NCBI GenBank assembly: GCA_020633315.1
Contig: JACKDV010000008.1
Location: forward strand, 235,742 to 299,741
DNA: 64,000 bases
Reading direction: 5' to 3'
DNA from: Myxococcales bacterium
GTDB taxonomy: Bacteria; Myxococcota_A; Polyangia; Nannocystales; Nannocystaceae
Positions 10,801-19,820 of this stretch are shown piece after piece. Positions within the stretch are counted from its first letter, which is position 1, and each line of letters opens with the position of its first letter. Under the pieces are notes generated by a model that saw only the letters and a program-made list of their open reading frames with translations, searched no databases and had not been told where the DNA came from. The translations under genes and the position numbers were made by a program.

Positions 10801-13800
10801 GCCTCCTGGCGAGAGTCGCCGACCGCGGTGGCCAGGGCCAGCCAGGCACGCGCCGCATCCACGTGCTCGGGGGTGCCGCGGGGGAAGCCGCGCGCGGCGG
10901 TGGTGGCATGGGGCAGGGCCTCGCGCTCGCGGCCGAGCTCGCCCAGCTGCTGCGCGAGCGCGAGCTGGGCCTCGAGCCGCGCCGGGCCGTCGGGCGCATG
11001 GGCGATGATCCCTCGCAGCGCTCGCAGGCGGTTGGGGGCGTCGCCCAGGGCCTGCGCCGCCTCGGCGAGCAGCTCGTAGGTGGGCAGCGGGGCGTGGCGC
11101 TGGTTGAGCAGCGGCAGCAGCAGGTCGCGCGCGCGCTCGGGTCGATCGCGGGTGATGTCGTGGCGGGCCAGCACCAGGCTGGGCTCCACCCGCCGCGGAT
11201 CCCGGCTCGGCAGCGCGGGCAGGGCTCGCTCCCAGCGGGTGATCGCCCGGGCCTCGTTGCCTTCGGCGTGGTCCCGGGCCGCGAGCACGAGCAGCGCATC
11301 CACGTCGTCGGGATCGAGCTGGTGGAGCTCCTCGTACAGGGCCAGCCGCTCGGGATCCTCGTGGGGCGAGTCGTCGTCGCGGCGGTGCTGGGCCAGCAGG
11401 TCGCGCAGGGCTCGGGCCCGATCCTCGGGGTCGAGCTCGGGGTGATGGGCCACGCGCTGCAGGGCCAGGCCGAGTCGCTCGCGGTCGCCTGCGGTCCGTG
11501 CCGCCTGCTCGAGGGCGATCACCAGCTCCTTGTCGTCGGGGCACAGCTCGAGGGCCGCGGCCAGCCACACCGCCGCGTTGCGGGGGGCCGCATGGCGGGC
11601 GGCCCGGGCCAGCCACTGCGCCCGCGTGGCTCCCTGGTGGGCATCGGCGATCGTGCGCGCCAGGGTCGAGGCCTCGTCGGTCTGGCCGCGGTGCTCCAGG
11701 GCGTCGACCAGCGCGGCCGCCAGCTCGGGCTCGTTGCGCGCGCCCAGGTGCTCGACCGCGGGGCGGAGCTGCTCGATGGCCTCGCCGTGGTGGCCCGCCC
11801 GCAGCAGCAGCAGCCCCAGGGATGCCCAGCGCTGCTCGTCCTCGAGGGGCAGCCCCAGCCGGGGATCGCGGAGCAGCGGCGCCTGGGTGTCGGGGTCGTC
11901 CGCGAGGGCCGAGCGCAGGCGGGTCGCGCTGCGATCCCCCGCGCGAGACTCGATCCACCCCAGGGCCAGGGCGAGCTCCGCCGAGCGGGGCCGGAGCTGC
12001 AGCGCCCGCTCCAGCGCCGCGCGAGCGCCCGCGAGATCGTCGTGCGCCAGGTGACGCAGGGCGAGCTCCACCCGAGCCGCGTGCTCGCCGTCGTCGTCGC
12101 CGCGGGCGGCCCGGGCCTCGGCCAGCGCGATCCAGGGCTCGCGCTCGTCGTCGCCGGCCAGCTCGACCAGCGCCTCCAGGGCGGGGCGGGGATCGTCGAG
12201 GCGCTCGGCCGCGCGCTCGAGGTCGGCGCGGCGCTGCAGATCGTCGCGGCGTCGTCGGGCGCGGTCGAGCAGGGCCTGGCCGCTGCGCGGGCCGTCGTCC
12301 ACGTCGGCGAGGCGATCGACCAGCGCATCGCGGTCCTCGGGCGGCGCCATCGACAGCGCGAGCACCAGCAGGTCGGGCTCGAGGCGGGTGCTCACCTCCT
12401 CGAGGGCCGGCTCGAGGCTCTGCCACGCCCGGCGCGGCTCGCCGCCCTCGAGCAGCAGTCGGGCCTGCTCCAGGCGCAGGCGCACGCGGTCCTCGGGATC
12501 GTCGGTGCGCTCGGCCAGCGCTCCCATCAGCGACGCCGCGCGCTCGGGTCGCCCGTGCTCGCGCTCGAGGGCCGACAGCTCCAGCGCCAGCTCGCGCGAC
12601 TGGGGGTGGTCGCGGACCAGCGCGCGCAGCTCGACCACCGCCAGCTCGCGCTGGGCCTCGTCGTCGCTCGCCAGCAGGGCGTCGACCAGCGCGCGGCGCA
12701 GCACGTCGGCGCGCTCGGGTCGGGCCAGGGGGATCAACGCGCGCAGCAGCTCGATGGTCGTGCTCGGCTCCTCGGTGGCGCGGGCCGACTCGAGCGCCGC
12801 CTCCACGAGCTCGTCGTCGTCGGCCTCGGTCGCCATCACCTCGAGCCACAGCGGCTGGGCCTCGCGGGGATGCCCGGCGCGATCGAGCGCGCCCGCGACC
12901 CCGGCGAGCACGCTGGCTCGCTCGGCGCCCCGCTCGGTCGCCTCGAGCACGCGGTGGAGCTGGGCCAGCGCCTCCGCGGGCACGGGGGCGAGCGCCCGGG
13001 CCAGGCACGCCCGCGCGCCGGCCTCGAGCTCGGCGAGCCCGGGGTCGTCGAGGCAGCGATCCACCAGTGGGATCAGCAGGCCGATGCCCGCCTCTCGCTC
13101 GTCGAGGCGATCGACCAGGGTCACCGCGAGGGCGAGCTCGAGCTGCGCCTGCCGACGCGGCGGGTGGGGCATCCGGCACTCCGCGGCCAGCCGTCGCGCC
13201 AGCGCTCGATCGTCACCGGCCTGGCCCAGGGCGATCACCAGGGCTCGCGACGCCGCCTCGTCGCGCGGCACCTCGTGCAGCCAGGCGCCCAGCGCCCTCG
13301 CACTGCGCTCGGGGTCGATGCGTCGCGACAGCCCCACCAGCCACTGCAGCGCGGCCACGCGAGCCGGGTGATCGTCGGGCAGCGCATCGGCCAGGCGCTC
13401 GAGCTCGGCCGCCGCCGCGGCGCGATCGCGGTCCTCGATCGCGGAGCGGATCCGATCGAGCTGGGCCTCCCACCGCCCGGGGGCGCGCGGCGGCTCGCGG
13501 GGGATGGGGCTGGCCTCGGCCCCCTCGCCGCGTCGCACCAGCGCGAGCACGGCCCGGCGCTCCTCCAGCACCAAGCCCTGCAGCACCAGGCCGCCGAGAT
13601 CCGGGGCGCGCCAGCCCGCCAGCACGAACGGTCGCAGCAGGGCCGCGCGCACCGGGTCGAGCACGCGGGCGCTGGGATCCTCGGGGTCGGGGCTGCCGCC
13701 CAGCCGCGCCGCGAGCTCGTGCCACAGCGCACCCACGTCGAGCCGGCCCTCGCCCAGCCGCCAGCTCTGCCACGGCCTCACCACCAGCTTGCGCCCGCGG

Positions 13801-14231
13801 GGCAGCAGCCGCACCGTCACGATCAGCCACTGCGGGCGTCCCTCGTGGTGGCCCCACAGCCGCAGGCACGGCGCGATCGGGGCCCCGGGCTCCGGGGCGA
13901 TCACCGACAGCTCGATGCCCTCGATGCGCAGCCCCTGCACCTCGCTGCCCGCGATCCGCTGCTGCAGCCACGACTGCAGCGCATGGAGCTCGACCTCCAG
14001 GCTCAGCGCCCGCGCCCGACAGCGGCGGTGCCGAAAGGCGGCGGGCCCCTGCGCCCGCAGGGGGAACTCCACGTCGGGGACCTCGGCCTCGTAGCCCGAC
14101 AGCCGCAGCCCCGCGGCCAGGGTGCGTCGCTCCAGGCGGAGCAGCGCCACCCGGTCGCGCAGCATCAAGGAGAAGCCGAGGACGTTGCCGACCGAGGGCC
14201 GGCCCACCTCGTTCTCCTCGTGCTCCTCCAT
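4866..14231 (-). CDS. giant tetratricopeptide-repeat protein (3121 aa)
   Basis: The frame is open for 9.4 kb. Residues 1 to about 240 form a non-repetitive N-terminal domain. From about residue 260 to about 2900 the protein is a near-continuous array of helical hairpins of TPR type, with recurring patterns such as ALxxLAxLYERSDRRAELG and ALxxNPRHAAARRALLALA. The last 200 or so residues are again non-repetitive. No signal peptide or membrane segment is visible, so it is probably cytoplasmic. Large TPR proteins are common in myxobacteria and act as scaffolds; no specific partner is evident. The upstream gene encodes a PpiD/SurA-type chaperone, 61 bp away on the same strand. Long open frames on the opposite strand here are composition artefacts. 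Confidence 0.85.
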   Translation of the reverse strand: MEEHEENEVGRPSVGNVLGFSLMLRDRVALLRLERRTLAAGLRLSGYEAEVPDVEFPLRAQGPAAFRHRRCRARALSLEVELHALQSWLQQRIAGSEVQGLRIEGIELSVIAPEPGAPIAPCLRLWGHHEGRPQWLIVTVRLLPRGRKLVVRPWQSWRLGEGRLDVGALWHELAARLGGSPDPEDPSARVLDPVRAALLRPFVLAGWRAPDLGGLVLQGLVLEERRAVLALVRRGEGAEASPIPREPPRAPGRWEAQLDRIRSAIEDRDRAAAAAELERLADALPDDHPARVAALQWLVGLSRRIDPERSARALGAWLHEVPRDEAASRALVIALGQAGDDRALARRLAAECRMPHPPRRQAQLELALAVTLVDRLDEREAGIGLLIPLVDRCLDDPGLAELEAGARACLARALAPVPAEALAQLHRVLEATERGAERASVLAGVAGALDRAGHPREAQPLWLEVMATEADDDELVEAALESARATEEPSTTIELLRALIPLARPERADVLRRALVDALLASDDEAQRELAVVELRALVRDHPQSRELALELSALEREHGRPERAASLMGALAERTDDPEDRVRLRLEQARLLLEGGEPRRAWQSLEPALEEVSTRLEPDLLVLALSMAPPEDRDALVDRLADVDDGPRSGQALLDRARRRRDDLQRRADLERAAERLDDPRPALEALVELAGDDEREPWIALAEARAARGDDDGEHAARVELALRHLAHDDLAGARAALERALQLRPRSAELALALGWIESRAGDRSATRLRSALADDPDTQAPLLRDPRLGLPLEDEQRWASLGLLLLRAGHHGEAIEQLRPAVEHLGARNEPELAAALVDALEHRGQTDEASTLARTIADAHQGATRAQWLARAARHAAPRNAAVWLAAALELCPDDKELVIALEQAARTAGDRERLGLALQRVAHHPELDPEDRARALRDLLAQHRRDDDSPHEDPERLALYEELHQLDPDDVDALLVLAARDHAEGNEARAITRWERALPALPSRDPRRVEPSLVLARHDITRDRPERARDLLLPLLNQRHAPLPTYELLAEAAQALGDAPNRLRALRGIIAHAPDGPARLEAQLALAQQLGELGREREALPHATTAARGFPRGTPEHVDAARAWLALATAVGDSRQEAAARTELRHGLGRELSAKELRAEAMLRADTLGDVTGARTMVAEALSDRPTDELLLSTLKHLAERTHSLLPYLVALDAAIEGMVPGPERDALATELALAAAEVGDASRTHRALDRISAVAAASEELLDLRDWAVRQLGLEDDELRRIDERLRAGAPDETLVRRLARLVGRGEPCVEHLLAAARSTRGEHAQRLLAPAMELALELSSPPLVLRVTREALQAELTALVAEGWPALVELVGTAGDDAALADLVALADDAHAQGLPLDDRSDRLLDAAIAVQPGSPHLHRALARHLAQRGSHAERLQDELSAHLDAVADRYELPGRDRAELFVGIAEPLDRRAAAELLATRAADYLDDPETFGRLLEALESHQCWPEVLALLGRRVAASTDPEDKVATLKHLAHVASEVLGDPATAAQHLDAALELAPTDPDLLLPLLDHHFARKDLRRAIELSERVLEHVRMGDAAYAALAHRAADAAIAQDQVVRAMALLKRVVQRVPGDTKAQARIDELHSRADEPEQRVRLLASVAARQSGTSRIEALEERARLLIGPLERPLEAMEDLAAVVAEAPDRQASVDVLALLYREHDRFPELVAMLESLLPRRHGLARARLLHEIADLYREALHDPARAEQALRLGIDELGSSDEERELADQLRQELITNLEQQGRYVDLTVVLEQELAPELELADPEEAPRASRLALLTTLARVVRDHLEDEGRAARLYEHLERWNALPDEGLVTLARWYRRTRRHDDLVRVLQLRALALPEHSARRAAVDLRIAELLDGPLSRPHDAAPHYLEAYLADPEAHAAAGARARVLLSGVDSVVNVRARLLRRLEELDIGRRPALLTLLADVLAPHDDHEAEAETRYREALQIDSSLSTAWDGLGRLLNRLDRKDEAAQALVEAARGDGLLAPRAAEAAALAARSFIEQRRFEEAEQILKHALQRSPESQRALLELARLYERSDRRAELGEVLDRLAELPLSSTMLAEVAYRRALQLQPIYERVPGGPQGERARSYLLEALGANPRHAAARRALLALATARREWSIVAHMHYLAIRELPPGAQRAIVHLDLAATYLDHLDDPESAMRNIESALQQAATDVVVANRTAELARRMSDRRGAAERFETIAAEDNDLDDAARARLWLLAADLRMEDDDREAAEAASKRVLDLPSVPQDATAAANRTLERLGPRDPESLTAASSGVLARLDDTPPPEPHERALLLGRLGDIGQALEDEQMVERAHREQRQLAADLDGRAGDSHTAGAVLRDLMAARGEYGPVIDLYERLASGTGAEDPARAAAVLVEAAGYAWRGQASPAQAASLLGQALQHAPQDEAAARMLAELTHEITDAATADAVARELRRVPAEARPPVLRLQLSALASTRGDEDEALALVRPLARPGVPEAVRFEALGRLDALLAARGEHEERRRVLSDLFALGQARSDARAGDLGLELARLQQSEGDRSAARRTGEAARQVAPDHRDLLRMLAELAEQDEDWAALADLYEELSQLAMDDAEQATCLTRAARVLLDHPDAAVDGDPLQLARGLLLRATEIAPDDPGPRVALLPLSFRQARWDEVLERAEEIMRSAGPDEPVLMLAALAEGYHRGDRRLAREIGFRHSAEVCRRWLMPGLQQALDEVAMRGPLPRLDNLLGVGSTLLGGRRHLFEWLGTWASERPPEPGLALGMARLLEARGSGDLARHQFQLAAFLAPRGPVPILVSRLPDARAVGLDLHLLSTAPMESRSILREVLAGLRDHLAGLATQGSVLPAAPHQRSPSWWASRMELAETIIEPWRAMLGVDVPVAWTEQEVPGGIAVRNDRPPRLVLGRLAATMEIPELSFRLAYGTATIALGLGVLDSGSLAPGALLDALVQLANPGHQPTGQAAQALADVLAARDAHNIGLSAGQRAGLMDELAHWLTIDNGVTRFVANLHHARLLLATRLCGHLDGALHAIARDHGLVVDGRVDAGATLRVDDTAWLLRALALR

Positions 14232-14292
14232 GCCCTACCGCGGCCCCGAGCATAGCCCAGGGCAAGGATTGGTCGATCGGCTCCCCAGCCCC

Positions 14293-16077
14293 TCAGCGGA
14301 TCCGGGCGGTGAGCAGGCCACCGCCGCCGCCCACCCGGTCGCACACCGAGTACGGGGGCTTGTCGGGCTTGGGCGCCTCGGCGTCCTCGCCCTCCTCCTC
14401 CTCCTCGGCGTCGTAGGTGGTGAGGCGCTTGATCGTCTCCTCCGAGACCTTGATGTCCCCCTGCGACTTGGCGTCGAGGCAGCGCCGCTGGGCGAAGGCC
14501 CCGGTGACCTTGCGGGCCTTGAGCCGGCGCAGGCGCTCGTAGATGTCATTGCGCTGCTCGGCGTACTCGGCCGCGCTCGCTTCCTTCTTGTCCTCGACCC
14601 CCGCGAGCACCACCGCGCCCGGCACCTCGTAGATGCCTCCGAGCAGCTCGGCCTCGCCGTCGAAGGCCCACGCGTCGTCGATGAGCTCGGGCACCATGCC
14701 GAGGTTGGGGATCGACTGGCCCTTGACGAAGCTGCCGGTGCTGCGCATCTCGGCCTTGGGGCGGCGACGACCCTGCGCGGGATCGCCGGGCGTGGCGGAG
14801 CCCTCGGAGCCCTCGCCCGCCTCGCCGTCCAGGGGCAGATCCTCGATGGTGGTGCCGCCGAACAGGGTGGTCTCGCCCATCACGCCCGGCTGTGAGAACA
14901 CGTCCTCCAGCGCGTTGCCGGCGGTCACCGCATTCTGATCCTCCTCGGCGGCCCGGCGGGCGAGGTCCTCGGCGAGCTGGTCTCGCAGGCCCTCGGCGGC
15001 CAGCTCGCGCAGGGCCTCCTCCTTGGGCACGTCGCCCTCGCGGCGCCCCTCCACCCGCAGCAGCCACAGCGAGCCGTCGGCCTCGATGGGCTCGGAGGGC
15101 TCTCCCTCGCCGAGGCCCGCGATGGCTCCGCGGACCGCATCGGGCAGGTCCGAGACCATGTCGCTCGACTCCTCGATCCAGCCGTAGTCGCCCCCACGCG
15201 CCTTGGTGTCGTGGGTGGAGCGCTCGCGGGCCACGTCGGCGAAGGTCTTGGTGCCGGCCACGATCGCGGCGCGCTCGGCCTCCAGCGCGGCCCGGCTCTC
15301 GTCGCCCGCCGGCACCTGCACCAGCGACAGCCGGGCCTGCTTGGGCAGGGCGGTGAAGCGGCTGCTCTGCGACTCGTAGGTCTTGACGAGCTCGTCGGCG
15401 TGCTCGGCCACGTAGGCGTCGATCTGCTCGGGCGTGGGCTCCACCAGGTCCGCGAAGGCCGCGAACTCGTAGCGGGCGTAGCGCAGCGAGAGGGTGTTGG
15501 CCCCCTTGTCGTACTCGCGGCGGACCTCGGTCTCGGGGATCACCACGCTGGCCGCGATCACGTCGCGCAGGGTCTGGGCGAGCAGCTCGTCGCTCTGCTC
15601 CTCGAGGTAGTTGGGCTCGGCCACCTGCAGCGAGCCCAGCCAGCCCTTGGCGAACAGCTCGTAGTTGAAGGTCTCGTCGGGGGCCAGGCGATCCCTGCGG
15701 TAGCCGAAGAGCATCACGTGCCCGTCGACCACCATGTCCTCGGCCTCCTCGTCGGTGGCGGCCAGGCCCATCTTGCGCGCCTCCTCGGCCAGCAGCAGGC
15801 GCTCCACCATGCCGTCGATCAGCTCCTCGTTGACGCCGATCATCTCGCGCATCTGCGGCTCCTTGGGGATGAGGCCGAAGCGCGCGGCGAGGTTGCTCTG
15901 GAAGCGATAGTCCTCGTTGCGGATCTCGTGGCCGTACACCTCGGCGATGCCCTTGACCCCGGCGGCCGAGAGCATGTCGCTGGGGCCTCCGAAGGTGACG
16001 CCCATCGTGATCGCGATGGCACCCAGGATGAGCCACGAGATGGCGCTGGTGGACTGGCGCCGAATGAACTCGAGCAT
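14293..16077 (-). CDS. PpiD/SurA-type membrane-anchored peptidyl-prolyl isomerase
   Basis: The protein has 594 residues. It starts MLEFIRRQSTSAISWLILG, a short cytoplasmic tail followed by one transmembrane anchor (about 12-32), as in PpiD. A SurA-N-like chaperone region follows (ELIDGMVERLLLAEEARKMG near residue 80), then a parvulin/PpiC region around residues 240-330 (ARLSLVQVPAGDE, FADVARERSTHDTKARGGDYGW). The GGDYGW stretch matches the conserved GGDLGW of parvulins. Role: folding of periplasmic or outer-membrane proteins. The C-terminal part is charged and ends with a poly-Glu patch and a Gly-rich tail. It heads the minus-strand group that continues into the TPR genes. Whether the isomerase site is active cannot be judged by eye. 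Confidence 0.82.
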   Translation of the reverse strand: MLEFIRRQSTSAISWLILGAIAITMGVTFGGPSDMLSAAGVKGIAEVYGHEIRNEDYRFQSNLAARFGLIPKEPQMREMIGVNEELIDGMVERLLLAEEARKMGLAATDEEAEDMVVDGHVMLFGYRRDRLAPDETFNYELFAKGWLGSLQVAEPNYLEEQSDELLAQTLRDVIAASVVIPETEVRREYDKGANTLSLRYARYEFAAFADLVEPTPEQIDAYVAEHADELVKTYESQSSRFTALPKQARLSLVQVPAGDESRAALEAERAAIVAGTKTFADVARERSTHDTKARGGDYGWIEESSDMVSDLPDAVRGAIAGLGEGEPSEPIEADGSLWLLRVEGRREGDVPKEEALRELAAEGLRDQLAEDLARRAAEEDQNAVTAGNALEDVFSQPGVMGETTLFGGTTIEDLPLDGEAGEGSEGSATPGDPAQGRRRPKAEMRSTGSFVKGQSIPNLGMVPELIDDAWAFDGEAELLGGIYEVPGAVVLAGVEDKKEASAAEYAEQRNDIYERLRRLKARKVTGAFAQRRCLDAKSQGDIKVSEETIKRLTTYDAEEEEEGEDAEAPKPDKPPYSVCDRVGGGGGLLTARIR

Positions 16078-16429
16078 GGGTCCGGGACCTTAGCCCCGGG
16101 CCCGGGGCGGTTCAATCCACCCCCGGGCCATCCATCCCCACCCAGGAGGTCGGCCAGGAGGTCGACCCGGCGGACCCGGCGGCGCCTCGGGCCGTGGTGC
16201 GGGGCGGGCGCTATCGGCCCCGGCCGCGGTGCTGCGCGAGATGCACCCGGACGAGCCTTACGACCGGCCGCTACGATTGATGACGAGAGCTGGGAAGGAT
16301 CCGTCTTGCTCCAGCGTACGGCCCCCGCCCGGTGCTTGCTCGCCGCACGGCCGACGTGTATGTGTGAGCGGCTGCCGAGCCCGGACCGCGAGGCCTCTTC
16401 CGCCTTCCTCCTCTGCAGCGGGCCTTGTC
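16078..16429. other. divergent intergenic region between the PPIase gene and mreB
   Basis: These 352 bp hold the start regions of two divergent genes. A short direct repeat, AGGAGGTCG, occurs twice about 13 bp apart near 16145-16167. An in-frame extension upstream of mreB exists from 16229 but has no match to MreB and is not counted as coding. I see no strong sigma70-type promoter and no RNA gene. Confidence 0.5.
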
Positions 16430-17461
<1,032 letters not shown>

Positions 17462-17492
17462 TCCCCTGGATCCGAAGCCGAGCGAGGGGCGA

Positions 17493-17963
17493 TCAGCCGG
17501 TGGGCTTGACCGCCTTGTCGTAGATCTTCTTGATCCCCACCTCCATGCCCTTGCGGATCACGAACTGCTTGACGATGTTGGAGGTCAAGCGGCCCGCGAT
17601 CGGCTTGCACACCGCGCTCACGCCCTGGCTGAAGTACACCGCGTAGAGCCCGTCGGCGACCAGGCCGGCGGCGAACTGCAAGAACATGCGGTTGGCCTCG
17701 TCGTAGAAGGTGGGATCGCGCTGTAGCACGTCGAGGTCGAGGCGAGCGGCCATCGCCACCTCGGTCACCGCCTTGTTGTTGATGCTGATCGGCGACAGCT
17801 TGGCCGCGATCCACTCGCCCCAGCTCACCTTGCCGTCTTGGTTGCCGTCGTAGTCCTCATAGAACGAGGTGATCACCGCCACCTTGTTGCCGATGAAGCC
17901 CAGCGCTCCGATCTCCCTGTCGCCCAAGCCCTTGACCACGTACCAATCGATCTCGTCTGCCAT
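17493..17963 (-). CDS. small single-EF-hand protein of unknown function
   Basis: The protein has 156 residues. The ATG at 17963 is preferred over an in-frame GTG at 17975, because the AAAGGA stretch upstream would be too close to the GTG. A canonical EF-hand calcium loop runs from D39 to E50 (DGNQDGKVSWGE), with Asp1, Asn3, Asp5, Gly6 and Glu12 in place and EW after it. The rest is helical with a mildly hydrophobic middle (FLQFAAGLVADGLYAVYF). There is no signal peptide. It lies on the minus strand between mreB and mreC, tail to tail with mreB (31-bp gap). The family is not recognised. Confidence 0.7.
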   Translation of the reverse strand: MADEIDWYVVKGLGDREIGALGFIGNKVAVITSFYEDYDGNQDGKVSWGEWIAAKLSPISINNKAVTEVAMAARLDLDVLQRDPTFYDEANRMFLQFAAGLVADGLYAVYFSQGVSAVCKPIAGRLTSNIVKQFVIRKGMEVGIKKIYDKAVKPTG

Positions 17964-18372
17964 CGCCCTCGTCACTTCCTTTGGCTAACGCCTTGCCTAC
18001 GACTACGGACAAGTCCCCCTATGTATTCTGAGGTCGGTCAAGATAGGGGCTAGACGGGCATCTGGACCGATACGAGCGCGTCGTTGGCCTCGCGCATGCG
18101 CCCCGCTCCCGCCAAAGCGGTCGCGGGCGGACCTACCGCCGGCGCGCGCTGGTGCACGGCCGCTGCGATCACGGATCCCGGCCGCGGGACCCGTGGGCCC
18201 CCGCGGCGAGGATTGCTGGCACAGGGGCTCGAAGGAGCGGAGGAGCGGTCGTTGCGCGACACGCGACCGCGCGTCCGTTTGCGATCGCGCCCAAAGCTGG
18301 CACCGTTGTCCGACACGGCCCCTCGCGGCGTCCTGGAACAAAGCGCTGCCCCCTGGCCGTCCCGTGCCCGCC
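17964..18372. other. intergenic region with an inverted repeat, upstream of mreC
   Basis: The 409 bp separate the divergent EF-hand gene and mreC. The stretch near 17995-18055 is noticeably less GC-rich than its surroundings and contains an inverted repeat, CCCCTAT (18016-18022) and ATAGGGG (18043-18049), with a 20-nt spacer; it may be a promoter/operator region. The in-frame extension upstream of mreC (from 18193) is Arg/Cys-rich and does not look coding. Confidence 0.4.
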
Positions 18373-19257
18373 ATGGCCGTCTCCCTGCGCAGCATCCGAA
18401 ACGGCGCCCTCATCGTGGTGCTGCTGGGGATCCCCGTGCTGCTGCTGCGCAGCTCCACCCAGGATCCCCACCGCATGAGCGCCTTCGATCGGGCGGTGCG
18501 GCGCATCGGGGCCCCGCTCGAGGCCGCGGTCTCCTACAGCGCGGGCATGCTGGGGGCGTTCTTCGAGCGCTGGGTGCTGCAGGCCCGGCTGCAGGACACC
18601 AACGAGCGCCTCGCGGGCGAGAACCGCGAGCTGCGGCAGCGCCTGCGCGAGCTGGTCCACCTGCAGGAGGAGAACCAGCAGCTGCGCCGCGCCCTGCAGA
18701 TGCGGGAGAAGGTGCCCGAGGACATGATCCCGGCCGAGCGGGTGGGGGTGGATCAGTCGCCCTTCTTCCGCGTGGTCAACATCCGCGTGGATCGAGGCAG
18801 TGAGTACGCGCGCCCCGGCATGGCGGTGCTCTCTCCCGACGGCGTGGTCGGCCGCATCGACAAGGCCTTCGACGACTACAGCGACGTCATGCTCATCACC
18901 GATCCGCGCTCGAAGATCGCGGTGGAGCTGGCCCGCACCAAGGCCCAGGGCATCCTCGAGGGGCGCACCGAGGACAGCTGCACCCTCGAGGTCAGCAAGG
19001 ACTACGACGTGGAGGTCGGCGAGCTGGTCCAGACCAGCGGCGTGGACGAGCTGTTCCCCAAGGGCCACCCGGTGGGGCAGGTGGTGGAGATCGAGCCGCT
19101 CGTGGGCGATCAGCAGCGGCTGCACGTGGTGCCCTCGGTCCGCTTCGATCGCATCGACGTGGTGTGGGTGGTGCTGGCCAACGCCCCGCGCCCCGACCCC
19201 CGCAGCGAGCCCGGCGGAGCCGTGGTGCAGGCGCGAGGCCTGCAGCCGGTGCAGTAG
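18373..19257 (+). CDS. mreC: rod shape-determining protein MreC
   Basis: The protein has 294 residues. Start ATG 18373 gives MAVSLRSIRN followed directly by a transmembrane segment (GALIVVLLGIPVLLLRSS). A coiled coil follows (about residues 65-115: RLQDTNERLAGENRELRQRL), then the MreC beta domain (VNIRVDRGSEYARPGMAVLS, GVVGRI, VMLITDPRSKIAVEL, GLLVQTSG-like ELVQTSGVDELFPKGHPVG). MreC is a periplasmic scaffold that links MreB and MreD to PBP2 and activates elongasome synthesis. It begins the operon mreC-mreD-mrdA-rodA, with a 13-bp gap to mreD. Confidence 0.95.
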   Translation: MAVSLRSIRNGALIVVLLGIPVLLLRSSTQDPHRMSAFDRAVRRIGAPLEAAVSYSAGMLGAFFERWVLQARLQDTNERLAGENRELRQRLRELVHLQEENQQLRRALQMREKVPEDMIPAERVGVDQSPFFRVVNIRVDRGSEYARPGMAVLSPDGVVGRIDKAFDDYSDVMLITDPRSKIAVELARTKAQGILEGRTEDSCTLEVSKDYDVEVGELVQTSGVDELFPKGHPVGQVVEIEPLVGDQQRLHVVPSVRFDRIDVVWVVLANAPRPDPRSEPGGAVVQARGLQPVQ

Positions 19258-19270
19258 GAGCCCCACTGCC

Positions 19271-19816
19271 ATGCTGCGCGCCTTCGTCTATCTCGTGCTC
19301 GGCTGGGTGCTCATCGCGGTGGTGGGCGGCTTGGCCGACGTGCTGTCGCTGACCATCATGCTGCCGGCGACCAGCGCGGTGATCATCACCCACGCCGCGT
19401 TCTCGGCCGGCACCACCGTGCACTTCGGGCTCGCGGTGGCCATCGCCCTGGGCTACCTCGAGGATCTCCACCAGGGCGCGCCCATCGGCACCCTGGCCCT
19501 GGCCCACGGGGTGGGCTTCCTGGTGCTGCGCTGGGCCTCGGGTCGCTTCGCGATCACCGGCTTCGTCATGCGAGCGGCCGCGGGCCTGCTGGCGGCCCTG
19601 CTGATCGACGGCCTCACCCTGCTGGTGCTGCTGGTGCTCAGCGATCCCCTCGGGGTGCCGCGCGAGGCCCTGTGGGGGGCCACCCGCGTGCTGCACTGGC
19701 ACGCCCTGGCCACCCTGCTGGTCGCGCCGCCGCTGTGGTCGGGCATCGACCGCCTGCTCGCCGCGCTGCGGCTGGACGACCGGCCGCCGCAGCAGGCCTA
19801 CTGGACGGGCAAGTGA
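19271..19816 (+). CDS. mreD: rod shape-determining membrane protein MreD
   Basis: The protein has 181 residues and begins MLRAFVYLVLGWVLIAVVGG. It has about five hydrophobic segments and the charged pair EDLHQGAPIGT between the second and third, equivalent to the EDlf.g.plGl patch of MreD. It sits between mreC (13-bp gap) and mrdA (4-bp gap) in the usual order, which supports the name as much as the sequence does, since MreD proteins are poorly conserved. Role: inner-membrane component of the elongasome. Confidence 0.9.
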   Translation: MLRAFVYLVLGWVLIAVVGGLADVLSLTIMLPATSAVIITHAAFSAGTTVHFGLAVAIALGYLEDLHQGAPIGTLALAHGVGFLVLRWASGRFAITGFVMRAAAGLLAALLIDGLTLLVLLVLSDPLGVPREALWGATRVLHWHALATLLVAPPLWSGIDRLLAALRLDDRPPQQAYWTGK

Positions 19817-19820
19817 GGCG

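Noticed and set aside
8523..14255. 1910-codon open frame on the plus strand opposite the giant TPR gene
   Set aside because: It is Gln/His/Arg/Gly-rich without domain structure and mirrors the GC-rich third positions of the minus-strand TPR gene; a composition shadow.
16229..16429. N-terminal extension of MreB by 67 residues
   Set aside because: The extension is Pro/Arg/Cys-rich and unlike any MreB; ATG 16430 gives the canonical N-terminus.
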